64,000 nt of DNA, taken from positions 97,435,501 to 97,499,500 of the forward strand of contig CM074857.1 in NCBI GenBank assembly GCA_037501455.1, in the 5' to 3' direction. Source of the DNA: Lantana camara. Lineage: Eukaryota > Streptophyta > Magnoliopsida > Lamiales > Verbenaceae. Under the pieces are notes generated by a model. It ran no database searches, was not told the origin of the DNA, and saw only the letters and a program-made list of their open reading frames with translations. The position numbers and the translations under genes were made by a program. The stretch's first letter is position 1, and the number at the start of each line of letters is the position of its first letter. Below, in pieces: positions 9,652 through 21,695 of the stretch.

Positions 9652-12100
9652 ATTCGAATTTCTTAAGTATGTAGGGTCAATTGCTGCATTTTTCTTCGTC
9701 TCTTAATCTCAAAGGTAATTATTTTTTGTTTCTCTTTTTTGGCAATCCTAACTCTCTTTTCATACAAAATGAGTTCAATCTATAATCTTTCTCTTTTATT
9801 CAGGGACATGACAAGAATTTCAATCCCGTGTCTGGAAACTTTTCTTTGGTTGACTAAACAATGCATATTTAAATCGTACCTGCACAGAAAGAGTTCCCAC
9901 TCTGTGGCCGGAGGCCGGTGAGTTAGTAGTCGAGAGGTTTGACTTAGGCTTTGAAATTAAGTTTTTTAAAACTCTAGAAATTATTCAGAAATCACTATAT
10001 CTTTTGGACTTTGTACATGGCTGTTGTTTCTTGGTTATAATCATGACTAGTTTGAACAAACATGTTCTTCTGTTATTTTGTTGTACTTATCCACTCTGTT
10101 AAAGGCTTTGTAAGTCAATGATGTTTATTATTGATGCTGGACAAAGGTTGCAATTTATGATTCCTAGTTTGACAATTGTTGTTGATGTATGTCCTCCAAA
10201 TTGGTCCAAAATAAGTTGCAGATTGTGCTCCCTAAGATATTAATAATTATGGTGATAGAAGGTTTTGACTAAACTGTAGGAACTATTAAAGATGGGCAAG
10301 TATAATGGAGTCATTGGTTTTGTTTTGTGGTATTTGTTAAAATGTTTTCTAGGTTACGCGTTTTTACGAGATTGTAGAATTATAATTCACGTCCATTTAA
10401 AAGAAAATATTATATATTTTATTCTGATGAGTTTTAAAAATTATAGAAGATCCCATTTGTTTAGGATTTAGGTCCATTAATCAATGGAATGACGGCTTTT
10501 ACCTTTAATTTAAAAAATAAAAAATGAGAAGCAAAATATTCTAAAATTTAACTCGATGTTCAAAGTAAATTTAAAAATTAAATTAAATTTAAATATTTTA
10601 CAAATAAATAATTATTTTATTTTATTTTTCAAAATTTTGAAGTTGAGGACAAAATAGTTAGTTTATTCACAAAATTAGTTAAGGATAGAGTTTGTAATAT
10701 TTTTATTTAGAGTTGTATGAGCTCAATATACACATTGTGCTATTTTTTATTTTTATTTTTAATTTTTGGATCTACTGTTGTTGTATTTAGCATTTATTAA
10801 GAAGAAATATTTAAATTTAGATGAATATATTTCTTCTTGTTCTAGCGAAATGATGTCATTTGCAGAAGGGAGGACCTGATAGTATTTGTAACATCAAATA
10901 TATTTAAATGGGATATGAAATCATCAATTGCACTCTTATTTCAAAAAAAAAATTCATATCCATAAGCTATTTTTCTCATTATTTAAGATTTAAATCCTTT
11001 GAAAGATGAGATGTCCCAAAATGACAAATGTTGCTTTATCAAGCCTCCCTTCCCAAAAAAAAAAAAAAAAAAAAAATCTTTATCATCTACATAATCTTAA
11101 AAAACCGTGTTTTTTAAATAAATTCTTTTTACTTACCATTTTTGTGATACTATACGACATCAATTTTTTGATATACCAAATATATCATTATAAACATTCA
11201 CATTTTTGGGGGATAAGTTGAAATTTTATATCTTTTTTAAGATAAATGTGTTTGGTTGGTCTCCCCACTATATATAATTCTTCTTTCTCGAGGACAAGAA
11301 TAGAAGGATTATATAATTTTCTCCTATAATTTTAATCAGTTAGGTTAAGCTTATTGGAGTATGTTAAAGTTCAACCTAACGAGGTTGCTGGTTGGAATCC
11401 CTGTCCCAAGTTGATGTGAAATCTAAGTCCCCCGTTACAATTTTTTTAAAAAGTATCAGTGATGATTTCCCAACTATTCACAATAAAACTTGAACTTATG
11501 ACCTACTAATTCACAAATGCAAATATTTACCACTTAATGTTGGTTGGAACTAGTATTCACGCGATGATTGTGGTCTGTGGGTGTTGGGTTGCGGCGGAGC
11601 TGCCTTGTGGTTGTTCGTTCAGGCATCGGGCAATATGTGGGTGTGGCCCTTGGTGAAGAAGACAAAGTTGATTGTTGAGAACCGTTGTTGCTTGTCGGGC
11701 TTGGCGAAAAGAAAGAGACTGGAGAGACAGAGACGATACGAGACTGTTGAGAAGAAAGTGAAAAGTGAAAGCTGATAAATGATTATTAGATAAAGATTTA
11801 TATTATATTATATATATATTTAATTTTAAGTGTCGAGTAGTTCGAGTACCCGATCGGAGAATTTGAATACCAAAATACTATCTGATCCCATGCCCAAACT
11901 CTTAATCGAGATTCGGGTACTCATCCTGAATTTAAAATTTCCCGAACTCTCCGTCCCAATCGGGAAATACCCGATCGGTTCGGGATGGGGTCCGAATTCC
12001 CCTACCCGAATGCCCATCCCTATTTAAAAGACTGGAAATGGATTGCCAAATTTGGATGATAAAATTCTGGCAAGGTCCATACAATTTATAGCCAAAGAAT
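9652..12100. other. Intergenic, AT-rich, no gene seen
   Basis: The first 400 bases are probably the 3' untranslated region of the Ycf49-like gene, possibly with an intron ending near 9803. The rest is AT-rich, with a 22-A run at 11055-11076. A stretch at 11340-11450 contains a B-box-like ggttggaatcc followed by a T run, weakly suggestive of a SINE. At 11830-12020, 'cccgatcgg' and 'cgggta' phrases recur in both orientations and look like an eroded repeat terminus. No open frame here has recognisable content. Confidence 0.5.
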
Positions 12101-12569
12101 TTAGGCCACGTTTACATTCATGAATGTGTTTGTGGCAGACATGTTTGGTTGGGTTAGTCTAAGCCCGATAACATGTATTTACGGTTCATGATGGAGTATT
12201 TTAATCGGCCCAATAACCAGACAGATTTTTGTTTACTTTGATTGGGTTGAGCCCATGTTAGTGCTGAAAGATAATTGTACCCCTCTACTCCAATTGCTTT
12301 TAAATCTTCCTCAACAGTTAGGGAAGCACTATTTCTTGTCGGAGTGATGAATTCGTTCAAGGCCTGTTCTTGAAGATTGGTTTGTCTTTTCGTCTTCAGT
12401 GGAATTTTGTCGTCGAGGTAATGAATTTTATTTTTTTTCCATTTCCCATTTTGTTACTTTTAAGCAAATTGGAATTGTCCCAGAAAGTTAATTTTCGTAT
12501 TCCATTGTTGAAGGTGGGTTTTATTTCTGTGGAGTCTATTACGAAAATTGAGGGAATTCTTACAGGGCA

Positions 12570-13043
12570 ATGGAGCGGTACGATATCCCTTGTGAATGTG
12601 GACGCGGGTTCAAAGAATTTTTAAGAGCTACTGAGAAATCTCAAAATCCTGGAAGGTATTTCTACAAGTGCCCCTATAATGGGAGAAGGTGTGTGTTTGT
12701 TTGGGCTGATGAACTCCTCACATCGAAGTGGGCGTATCTTCATCCTTGTATTAAGAAAAGCACTCTTCCACACCCATCTGTGTACCCTGAAGAAGGGCAA
12801 CCTAGTCACCTTCGCGAACGCAGTCGCAGTCAGAGCTATCCCATGGAGGAATGTCGTGATGAAGCTACGAGATCTGAAGTTGCAACATCTCCAATCACTG
12901 GTAATCTGAATGTGGGTAATGCTTGCCCTGCATCACATGGAAATGATGTTCCTATTGGTGTTGTTTGCTGTTTGTGTGGGACTGCTGCTGTTTTTTTCAG
13001 TTTTCTTGTGCTGATCTTTTGCATCGTCATGGTTAAGAAATAG
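12570..13043 (+). CDS. GRF zinc-finger protein with C-terminal membrane anchor
   Basis: This gene gives 157 residues in one coding exon. Residues 8-50 form a complete GRF finger: CECG, then NPGRYFYKCP, then RRCVFVWADE, so all four candidate cysteine ligands are present. The middle is serine- and arginine-rich (LRERSRSQS near 90). Residues about 127-155 form a strong transmembrane segment with ...FFSFLVLIFCIVMVKK at the C-terminus. A 5' leader intron is likely: GTCGTCGAG/gtaatg at 12418 and ttcttacag at 12565, five bases before the ATG. It sits inside the Harbinger element near its left TIR and converges with the minus-strand gene at 13585. GRF fingers bind nucleic acid in known proteins; the membrane anchor makes its role here unclear. 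Confidence 0.75.
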   Translation: MERYDIPCECGRGFKEFLRATEKSQNPGRYFYKCPYNGRRCVFVWADELLTSKWAYLHPCIKKSTLPHPSVYPEEGQPSHLRERSRSQSYPMEECRDEATRSEVATSPITGNLNVGNACPASHGNDVPIGVVCCLCGTAAVFFSFLVLIFCIVMVKK

Positions 13044-13584
13044 CAAAACTAATGGTTTTCTGTAAGTTGGTGTGATGCTTATTTTGGAGGGATTGCTGGT
13101 GGGATATATTACCGTAGATGCTTCCCTTGTAATATGTTAATGCTATCTTTCTTTATGTACAACTTATTTAACAACGTTCTGCTGTTCTGCATTTTCAATG
13201 AGGAATTCTGTAGGTAAATTTAAATAATGAATTCTTCAGATATATGTGATTGTGTTACAGCTCCCATTGTCCCATTCAAATATTTTTTTCGGAAAATATG
13301 TGAAAATATGGTCGCAAATCCCAGAGTGTTAAATCTTACACATTGTTGCATAATGCAGATCTTCAAATGAAAATTGCACAGCAAACTGCATAATCTAATC
13401 ATTCATTTAGTACGTCGTTACAATTTGAACCCAAAAGTGCCATGGATCAGACACACCCCATATCACATACCAAAAAGAAAGAGGTGGTCTGTGGAACTAC
13501 ATACAACACATGAGGTGCGTGAAAAAGTTACAACTTTCCGAAGTGCTTAAATTTAGTTATGCAGAACGTTTTTTGGGTAGATAT
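13044..13584. other. Gap between convergent genes inside the Harbinger element
   Basis: This segment probably holds the 3' untranslated regions of the GRF gene (plus strand) and of the minus-strand gene ending at 13585. I see no further coding sequence. Confidence 0.4.
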
Positions 13585-14613
13585 TTAGAGATGCAGGTTT
13601 CGTTTAGCATTCCGGGTTGGCCAGACTGAAATTTTCCAGGTTTCTTCGTCTGCGTTGCTATCAGTGATTTCCTCATCTTGCATCGTTGTTTCCATATATG
13701 GTAAGTTGAAGCTAGGTATGATTCGACCTTTGCCCTTGGTGCTGCTCTCTTGGTCAAATGGAAATTGACTGGTGGGAGGCGAAACTGTTGCTTTAGCTTT
13801 GCCTTTCTTCTGTAAGTTCCATGCCCTATCTTCTTGTTCTGCATTGATTTTAAGTATAAGCTACAGTCTGATACCATAGATATTCAGTTGTGTTGTTTAC
13901 ATGACTCATGTAATGAACATATACTAATCTAATTAGTATGTACCGTAATCACGTAATAGGTCATCAATGTTTGGCAGTGTCGATACCCGCAGTGGGAGCG
14001 GATCAACCTTGATGGGAAATGACCTTGTCGGTTTTGGTGGTAACATCGCAATGAACGAAGACCTTCTTGCCGCATCTGGCCCAAACATTGAGTTCAGTTC
14101 ATGCCACATCCTCTCCATCGGGTAGTGTCGGTAATGTGTGCCAAGGATGAATTCCTTAATTTCATATTGCAATTGTGTTAAAATTCTTACAAACGTGAAT
14201 CATATGTTATTAGCTCTACTTAGACTAACACATTTGAAACCATTCCCTGTAACATTCTGTAAGTACTAAATTAAACATACCTCACAAATGATTTCCCACA
14301 CAGCAGGGGTTGTTGTTATGCTTAAAGTACCTTCGTCACATTGCACGCCGGTGAACGAAGTTAACGCCTTCCATGTTTGGAACCGTAATGTCGCAAGCTC
14401 AAACCGATCGTATATATATTCCAATGTAAAAGGCGTATCTACGTACATATACATCCAGTCGGCAATGGTTGACATGATGCCCGCGTCGTCACTAGTAATG
14501 ATGCGTTTATGGAAGATTGCCTTGGTCTGCATCCACGAGAAAAACTGTTCGTCAATGAACTCTGTCCACACAGCGTCGAAAATGGTACCATATTTGCTTA
14601 GAAACTTTGCCAT
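13585..14613 (-). CDS. Myb/SANT-like paralog A, three exons
   Basis: I built this from 14613-14281, 14154-13944 and 13838-13585, joined in frame with introns of 126 and 105 bases, to give 265 residues. Residues 1-111 follow the Myb/SANT-like layout: a tryptophan near the start (VWTEFIDEQFFSW), a central hydrophobic helix with W (LRFQTWKALTSFTGV), and a closing PAVWEIICE. Exon 2 continues with a YRHYPMERMWHELNSMFG block, which is where the canonical partner protein has RYPTYNG...FPFYEDW...IYG. Exon 3 is a polar, lysine- and acid-rich tail ending ...RNLHL. The long open frame across two introns argues it is real. No catalytic domain is present; DNA binding or transposase partnering is inferred from the family. 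It is divergent with the gene at 15325. Confidence 0.6.
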
Positions 14614-15324
14614 TGCTGTGAAGAATGAGTTGAGGGTTACTTAGTTGGTGTAATGTAAGTTGTAATCTAATTTGGTATTTATAGGGGCGAGGTGGAGGTA
14701 AATTTCTTGTTTTCTTTGAGATAATCATTACGGAAAATAGTCTTGGATGCTGCGGTTGAGTGTAATAGTTAGTGTGATCTTTTGATGCAAGTATCTTTTG
14801 CTTGGATTCCAATTTCTTTTATTCGTCGTACATACCAGTTTCATATCACGATGACATTGTATACATTATTTAATTATGCAGTAGGTTGGATGATATATAT
14901 ATATATTGGTGTTTCTACGTATGAAGATCACTTTCATTACTTCATCTGTGAAGGTCAACAAGTGTTCTAATAAGTCGACGGATGTTCTCAATTACAAGTG
15001 GAATTAAGGCAGGGGAAAGCTATTGAAGAATCCCCCAACAGTAGTGTATCTGGGTGTACATGCATGGGTTGCGTGAAGATTTTCAATTAGATTCTGTTGG
15101 GGCCAACCTACCGTGACCGTAGCGTCTGTCATCTCGTTGCTTTATTTCCAATAATATTTGTACCTCATATTTGCAATGATATCATAGCTCTGGAGTACTG
15201 TTATGTACAAGCAAAGCAGGCATTTATATGAACTTGTGCTCTTAATTATTTCACTTGCAAAATAAATTCTGACATAAGGAGTGTGGTTGTGAGGGGACTA
15301 TTTTCTGTTGGAGCAAGAACTACG

Positions 15325-15877
15325 ATGGTGCCGTCGACATTTTACGACGATCGTTGGACAGAGAACCATGACAATCGTTGCATTGAATTGTTGTACGAGC
15401 AACGCCAGCGTTACAATAAACTTCTGCCTCATTCTTACGGATTCGATATAGAGATTCTTCAGTCCCAATTGGCAGAAGAATTCCATGAATGTTACAGTAA
15501 GGAATTCTTGTTCAAGAAGATGAAACTGTACCGTCGGTGTTGCCTCACTTTCCATTGGCTGATAAGCCACAGTGCTGTAGTTTACGATCCCATAAACAAA
15601 ATATTTGATGTTCCATCTCATTTCTGGCAGACTACGGCGCAGGTATGCAATTTTATATAACCAAATGCGCAATTAGTCTAGGAAGCAACGCAGCTGTAAC
15701 TTCACAAGTCATATTGGATATTTTTTGGGTCAGAGCTAAATGCCATGTGTTTAAATTTTTGGTTTTTTGTGTTTTTCTATCCAGGTTAATCATTTTACGA
15801 GAGTGTACCGGGAGAGACCTGAACCAAGATGGGAGCACCTGAAGGCAATATTCAAGGACGATTTACCCCTTTGTTGA
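15325..15877 (+). CDS. Myb/SANT-like paralog B, two exons
   Basis: Exon 1 (15325-15642) and exon 2 (15785-15877) join in frame (GCGCAG/gtatgc ... ctatccag/GTTAAT) to give 136 residues. The start is the ATG at 15325. The layout is Myb/SANT-like: RWTENHDNRCIELL near residue 10, then a helix with KKMKLYRRCCLTFHWL, a VVYDPINKIFDVPSHFW segment, then the intron. Exon 2 reads VNHFTRVYRERPEPRWEHL with KAIF, parallel to the post-intron block of the canonical partner. The protein is short and ends soon after this block, with no acidic tail, so a third exon may exist that I do not see. It pairs head-to-head with the gene at 14613, about 710 bases away, so a shared promoter is possible. Confidence 0.6.
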
Positions 15878-16308
15878 AGCCATATCTGTAGGCTAACTTA
15901 TCGTAATATGAACTCTGTGTGTGTTACTCATGCGTTCGCTGTCTCATGCTTTGCGATCTGTTGGATTATCATCTGTGTAATGCATTGTCCCTTTGTTTGA
16001 GTATTAGATCAGATTACGTAGGTAATATTTTGTTTCCCTGCTCTGGTGTAATGCTGCTAGTTGTTTTATAAATATTTGCTGACATAACAAATGGGACTTC
16101 AATTTCTAGCATTTTATCCGGTTCAATTACAATATTGGTACTCATCTGTGATAAATTAACAAACAACGTGGCTGTTGTATGAACGAAATTTGTATGTCAA
16201 TATTTACACACATATCATTCTGAAGGTCTCATCACGCATTAGCAAAAACAAAGATCCATATTTATTTCGGGAGTGACGAAATTGATGAAGCAATCCGAAA
16301 ACACAAAT

Positions 16309-16838
16309 CTAATACGGTTTGCACTCAAATATTTCCTTCAGCAGCAACCATTTGTTATCGCCTTTCTCAAAGTACATCAAACCGATGGGATATTTCTGTT
16401 GCACGAAAAAGGAATATTAACAGATATTCGAAGATCATAACTACTTCATTAATAAAAAATATAACGGAAACAAAAATGCACCTTGTTAAATGCTCCCCAA
16501 ACGTTCGGAGGAGCTCAGACTAAGTTTCGATTCGGAATATACTCCACCTCTGACCGAGAAATAAGATCACCAAACATCGTATACCGGTGCAGGTAACTTT
16601 TGGTTTTACAAACTAAATATTGCCAATCATATGGGCAATTCAGTTCATCCCTCAAAACTATTGCAGCTTCCTTCATTACGCACTCTCTCGGGTAACCTGC
16701 AATACAAACACCTTCTTTTCGCTTACCCCATAGGATGGACATGAAACGGTTCTCCATTTCTCTGGTCCAACCATCGGAGTAGAAAAAATTTTCTTGTTGA
16801 ACATCTTTTGCGAGAACAGAAATGGTAGAATAATTCAT
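16309..16838 (-). pseudogene. Myb/SANT-like paralog C, one in-frame stop
   Basis: Exon 1 (16838-16482) and exon 2 (16395-16309) would give 147 residues, but TGA at 16517-16515 interrupts exon 1. On both sides the frame stays open and family-like. Before it are GWTREMENRFMSILW, a CKTKSYLHRYTMFGDLI helix and SEVEYIPNRNLV. After it comes APPNVWGAFNK, ending exactly at a donor (AACAAG/gtgcat). Exon 2 reads KYPIGLMYFEKGDNKWLLL with KEIFE, the same post-intron block as the other paralogs. The stop falls just before the conserved VW, so the truncated product would lose the end of the domain. A sequencing error, a null allele or a young pseudogene are all possible. Confidence 0.55.
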
Positions 16839-17380
16839 GGACTTTTAAAGTTATGCACTTGACTTTCCGCACTCGTTGATGAGGTTGTTTCTACACATAT
16901 AAGTGATTGGGGATTCTTACAAACATTTATAATGCACCACGGAGACCTCAAACTGAGGAGGCAATTAACAGTAAAGTTATTGGATGTACATTACTCAATA
17001 ATGTTGTCATTTTTGTTTCTTGGTAGCAATAATAATAAATATAACATTACAGAAGGTTGGCGAATCCAATGTTCGTATTATATTCCCAAATTAACATACA
17101 AGAACTTATGCATACTCGTCAATTATTGGTATACATGTGTATAAATATCTGTTCACATGTAAATGTACACAATCTCATTTTGGCCATATTCAACCTGGAA
17201 AGGAATATATTCTTTCGAAAATCTGCTTGGTTGATTGCTATAAGATTCAGAGTTCATGTGCGGAATAGTCATTGCGTACAATAAATGGAATGACTATTAA
17301 TACATGGAGGAGACTACAGTTTTCTGTATATTACCATAATTACAAATATATTGTTCAGTGCTAGAATTCGTAATTGACAC
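16839..17380. other. Intergenic spacer between divergent paralogs C and D
   Basis: These 542 bases lie between two head-to-head small genes of the Harbinger element and presumably contain both promoters. I see no coding sequence and no clear TATA pair. Confidence 0.35.
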
Positions 17381-17987
17381 ATGGACGACGAAACCGAACG
17401 GCAACGACAAGCCAGGCTTGTTTTGAACCATCGTTTGCCTCTGAGTACCTGCGAATGCCGTGTTTTGAACATTTTGATGCATTATTACGCAGAAGATAAC
17501 GAGACTCTTGAGCAAACGCAGCAATTAATGGAAGCTTGTAGCTTTTTGGCGGCTGACCTTTCATGGCGCTTATTTAAGCCTTTCGATTCAATGATTGTGT
17601 ACCAGAAGATTTGCCAACTTCGTCGACGTTTCACTGCATTCAGGAAATTCATCAATCTTCCAGGTGTTACATATACAAGCTTTGCAAACAATGTCGAAAT
17701 TGGGAATGAGTACTTTGAAGCACTACAAGGCAGGAGGGTAAGATGAATCTTTTTTTTACTCGCCCGTATATGTTGGCTTACACAAATTAGCTACCCATTT
17801 ACATCCAATATTGTTATATTTCTTACTAGGAAACAAAGGAGAGCGAACTTTCAGATTGAAAGGTCTACGTGACTATTCGACGCTGAAGTTGTTTTTTCGG
17901 AAAAAAAAAGCTACTTTAACATACTATGAGCTTACTGAGAATGATACGTTGATGCTTCCTGAAAGGGACTCGTCCGACGAAGAGTAA
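17381..17987 (+). CDS. Myb/SANT-like paralog D, two exons (junction uncertain)
   Basis: Exon 1 (17381-17737) opens with MDDETERQRQARLVLNH. It has an N-terminal helix in the W position (CECRVLNILMHYY, where the tryptophan is replaced), a helix with KICQLRRRFTAFRKFINL, a GVTYTSFANNVEIGNEYF segment and a donor at ggcaggagg/gtaaga. The second exon reads on openly as RTFRLKGLRDYSTLKLFF and ends in acidic RDSSDEE with the stop at 17985. Frame requires an acceptor at gagag/CGA (17843); the nearer ctag at 17829 would shift into an early stop. The combined product is 166 residues. It is the most diverged of the four paralogs, so its membership in the family is the least certain. Confidence 0.45.
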
Positions 17988-18949
17988 TGGGTTTCATTCC
18001 ACGCATCTGTATTGTGTTTCAAGTTAATCGTGTTCGTTGTAGATGTTATTATTAATGTAATCCTGTTCCACGCCATTTTACCATTCTTATTTTGTTACGT
18101 TCATCTGTTTCAGAACTGATGCAAATTGCTAATATATTAGTCGCTGTTAGAGATTTATCTTTGTTGATTATTACATTTTGAGAAGCTGCATCAAAATACT
18201 CATGACAAATATAATGTTCTTTGTTTGTTGTTTCACGAAGACGATTTCATTGACATAAAAATCAAACAGTATGGCAATTGGCACAGATTGAGGATAAGAG
18301 GGAATTAATTATCACAAATTGTTTACTTAAACTCTTGTATAATTCAAATATGAAGTTATATTACATTGTTTGCCCCATTTAAATCATTATTAAGTTAATA
18401 TTATAAATGAAAATGAAGATATAACATAATTACAAATCAATGAATTATATAACCATTATAGAGACAAATATCCACATTTTAATGTCAAATTGCCTACATT
18501 CCTACGCAGTACCATATTGAATTAAATTTTCAATATCAAAACTTTATTATTCATCAAAACTTATTAAGCGTTCGGCTTTTTGTCCTAATTTTATAAAATT
18601 AGGCGATGACAGGAATGTAACTACTCAACCTTGGATTTCATTTAAACTTTAATTAACCATGACAATACAAGGAGGAAGCGGTCCCCAACTACCACACAAA
18701 AACTAGCACAGAGCATATTTTTCCCAGACCAACCCACCAGAGAGGCAAATACACAGTATGTACATATAACCTACAATGAACCCATATACAAAAGAGGGGT
18801 ACTACGTTACCACACTATGCACATAAGTTAATTAAGAAGACTATGTACATAAGTTAATCAACCATAGATAAAACATGTAGATAGACGATCTAAAAGCCTC
18901 GGACGAGTCAGACTTACAGGCTATTGAGGCACAAAACAAGCTCCAACCT
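17988..18949. other. Gap inside the Harbinger element, nothing recognised
   Basis: This is AT-rich sequence between paralog D and the 3' end of the Myb/SANT-like partner gene. I see no open frame of note, no tRNA-like fold and no tandem repeat. Confidence 0.4.
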
Positions 18950-20006
18950 TCATTTAATTAGACCAAGGATTACCTTGTGCACCATATTGATATGAGCCTC
19001 AGCCGGCATTCCAAAGAAAGCATCCATGGAGTTGGGATTGTTTGCGAGAATGTTAGTGGCATCAACATGGTCATCAAGTGAGATTACAATCGGAAGTTGT
19101 CCTATCGCTTCGTAAATCTCTCTTCTTGAGCGAGTCGCATCCACTTTTGAACCCAAGCGACACACAACCTCCTTAAACGAATTAGCGGCACTATAGCAGA
19201 ATTCAGAGATGGATTCAACCACTTTGTCCTCGCCCTTGGATGGCCTCTTACGTTTTTTTCCCGCTACATGAGTCTCAGTCCCTGTTTTGCCGGACTCTTT
19301 GCAATTAGTAGAACGAGCAGCTGTGTCTTCATCGTCAGAAAGCATAACGGGATGGTATGAACGACCATCGCTTTCTTCAGCTTGAGTGGCTGCTGTAACG
19401 GGCACTTGTTGCGCAGCCATGTTGAAATCCATTGCGGTGTGGCCTGTAGCACGGTCCTTGCCATAGATGTCGACCCAATCTTCATAAAATGGAAATGGCT
19501 TTCCACGTATTCCATTATATGTTGGATAACGCTGACATTTAAAAAAAAAATTATTAATAGTAAGCCATTCGATATTGCTATGAAAATTAAGTTTGTAAGT
19601 TTTCAATCAAATTTAACATCATCTTAAAGGAAAATACCTCGAGGAACACAGTCCACTGTTCAAGTTCAGCTTCTATTGTATGAGTTGTAGAGTTCCAGTT
19701 GAACCCGCTTGTTGCCAATGCCGACGTAATCTGGAAGTAAACCTTCTTCCAAGCTGTGTATTTGGATGAAATATGTGGATCTCCTTTTAAGTCGGTATTA
19801 GGCATGTAAACCCGCAACCTGTGCTCCAGTTGTGTGATGAAACCTGTTCGAAATCCATTAGGGGATTTCCATCTATCACCAATGACATCCTTGAATGCAA
19901 GAATCAGATTTCTCTCCTCCGCAATTGTCCACGACCTACGAGACTTCTGTTCCTTTCGCAAAGCTCCTAGGTTCGACATTGTTTGCTGCGTTGACATCTG
20001 CAACAT
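18950..20006 (-). CDS. Harbinger Myb/SANT-like partner protein
   Basis: Exons 20006-19638 and 19531-18950 join in frame (CTCGAG/gtattt ... tgtcag/CGTTAT) to give about 316 residues. The Myb/SANT-like domain occupies residues about 25-150. It contains RRSWTIAEERNLILAF, a KYTAWKKVYFQI helix, SGFNWNS, LEQWTVFLE, then the post-intron RYPTYNGIRGKPFPFYEDW and VDIYGKDRATG. The C-terminal half is polar with a basic GKKRKRPSKG segment, a plausible nuclear signal. In PIF/Harbinger elements this second protein binds the transposon ends and brings the transposase to DNA and the nucleus. The true start may be the ATG at 19997, because the sequence before it (ttgcag/atg) also looks like a splice acceptor from a leader exon. 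Confidence 0.85.
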
Positions 20007-20330
20007 AAAAAAACCAGGAGTCAGTTAGAACTCAGCAATTACAGTTGGACGTATCATTCAAAGTAATGAGGAGCAGCAAAGGCAATGGACAATCCACATC
20101 AGAAATGTTAGACACCATACATATAACCCCACAACCGTTGGTGCAAAGATGCAATAATTGACAACAAGCTGTAAATGAAAATGTAATTAACATCCAACGA
20201 AGAGGATAATACTCAAACATATCCAGGATTATTGTAGTTGCATCCCATGATGAAAATATTACAACACAATTCAAATAAAACATAAGCAGTAGTTGAAATT
20301 TAGAAGGTGCAACTCCAGGTTCTCCATTAG

Positions 20331-21695
20331 TCAATGCCTCCACTCATTGTACATTGATTGAGCCAGTTGATCACGCATGGCATTCCATTGTGCAGACACC
20401 TCAACGTGATCAATAGTAGTCACATTATCATCGCATTCATTTGGAAATATTTCTGGAACTTCCTGTTCGATAGGATCAATCTCCATCTCAGTCCTAATGA
20501 AGTTGTGCAACAAACAACAAGCGAGAATTATTTTGTTTTGAGTGTCAATGTCATAGAAACACATGCTGCGTAGGATTGCCCACCGCGTTTTCAAGATCCC
20601 AAACGTTCTTTCAATGCAATTTCGGGCTCTAGCATGTCGCATGTTGAACAATTCTCTAGCATTATTAGGACGATTTGCGGTATTAACCCACTCTTGGATG
20701 TGGTAACGAGCACCTCTATAAGGAGCCAAAAAACCTTCTCCGTTGGTGTACCCGGCATCGCAGAGGTAATATTGACCTATTGAACCAATAAAAAATCCAG
20801 TTAATTTTTTTTTCATGAATTCAACATAATTGGAACATGTCTACGGGTGCGAAGATAATTTTACCACGGGGTACTTTGAAGCCATTTTCTCGGTAAATTG
20901 CATCGCGAAGCACACGACCGTCTGCTGCAGAGCCTTCCCAACCCGTTAATGCATACACAAAATTAAGATTTCTGTCACAAACACCAAGCATGTTCACCGA
21001 GCAAACGAATTTACGAGATCGGTATCTCGCCTGATCTGCAGCAGCAACACGTACGGGTATGTATGTTCCATCAAGCGCACCCAAGCAACCCTGCAATCAA
21101 ATCAACGCAGACATGTAACTAATCAAAAGACATAAGATATTCACCAAAACACATGCCAATAACACTATACCTTGAACCACTTCCACCTTTCGTCTTCGGA
21201 GTCCGCTTCCACAGGCTGTGGTTTAACAAGGAACAACTGATGGCAACGGATGACGGAATCCAGAACACGGTGAAAATGTTTACATACGGTACGCGTCGAG
21301 CGTTTGAAGGTTTTATTAACCACCCTAAGCTTCTGATGATGACCAAGGACGCTTAAAAACATAGCAACCTGCTCCTCCGCCGATACACCCCTGCTCGAAA
21401 GAAGACCACCCCGTTGCTGCAGCACAAAGCATAGCTTCCGAAATGGGGCACGACCCATCCTCAAGATGTCAATGCAATCTTGTTCGGAGGATGAGATTAA
21501 ACCATTCAAATAATTAATCTGATCTGGTATTCTAGCAATCAAACTATAATGGGAACGAATTACGCGGCGATTCCTTCTGCGGCGGATGATGCCGGATCTC
21601 AATGCCCAGACAACAACAAACAAAAAATTAATAATCTGCATTCTAAGAAGCTCTAGTACCAGAAATTCCTCCACATCTCCATCGTCGATATCCAT
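20331..21695 (-). CDS. PIF/Harbinger DDE transposase, apparently intact
   Basis: Exons 21695-21171, 21090-20865 and 20776-20331 join in frame (TTCAAG/gtatag..ttgcag/GGTTGC; CGTG/gtaaaa..caatag/GTCAAT) to give 398 residues. The catalytic triad is visible: Asp in [10 protein letters not shown], Asp in [13 protein letters not shown], Glu in [13 protein letters not shown]. The N-terminal part holds a helix-turn-helix-like region ([20 protein letters not shown], then [16 protein letters not shown]). Length and motif order match the DDE_Tnp_4 class of plant Harbinger transposases. No stops or frameshifts are seen, so the protein may be functional. It lies about 320 bases upstream of the Myb/SANT-like partner's start, in the same orientation. 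Confidence 0.9.

Noticed and set aside
11581..11775. Open frame of 64 codons downstream of the plastid gene
   Set aside because: It has only a tryptophan-rich start and a basic end with no known motif and no supporting splice sites.
20032..20343. Minus-strand frame between transposase and partner
   Set aside because: It has no domain and lies between two well-supported genes as spacer.
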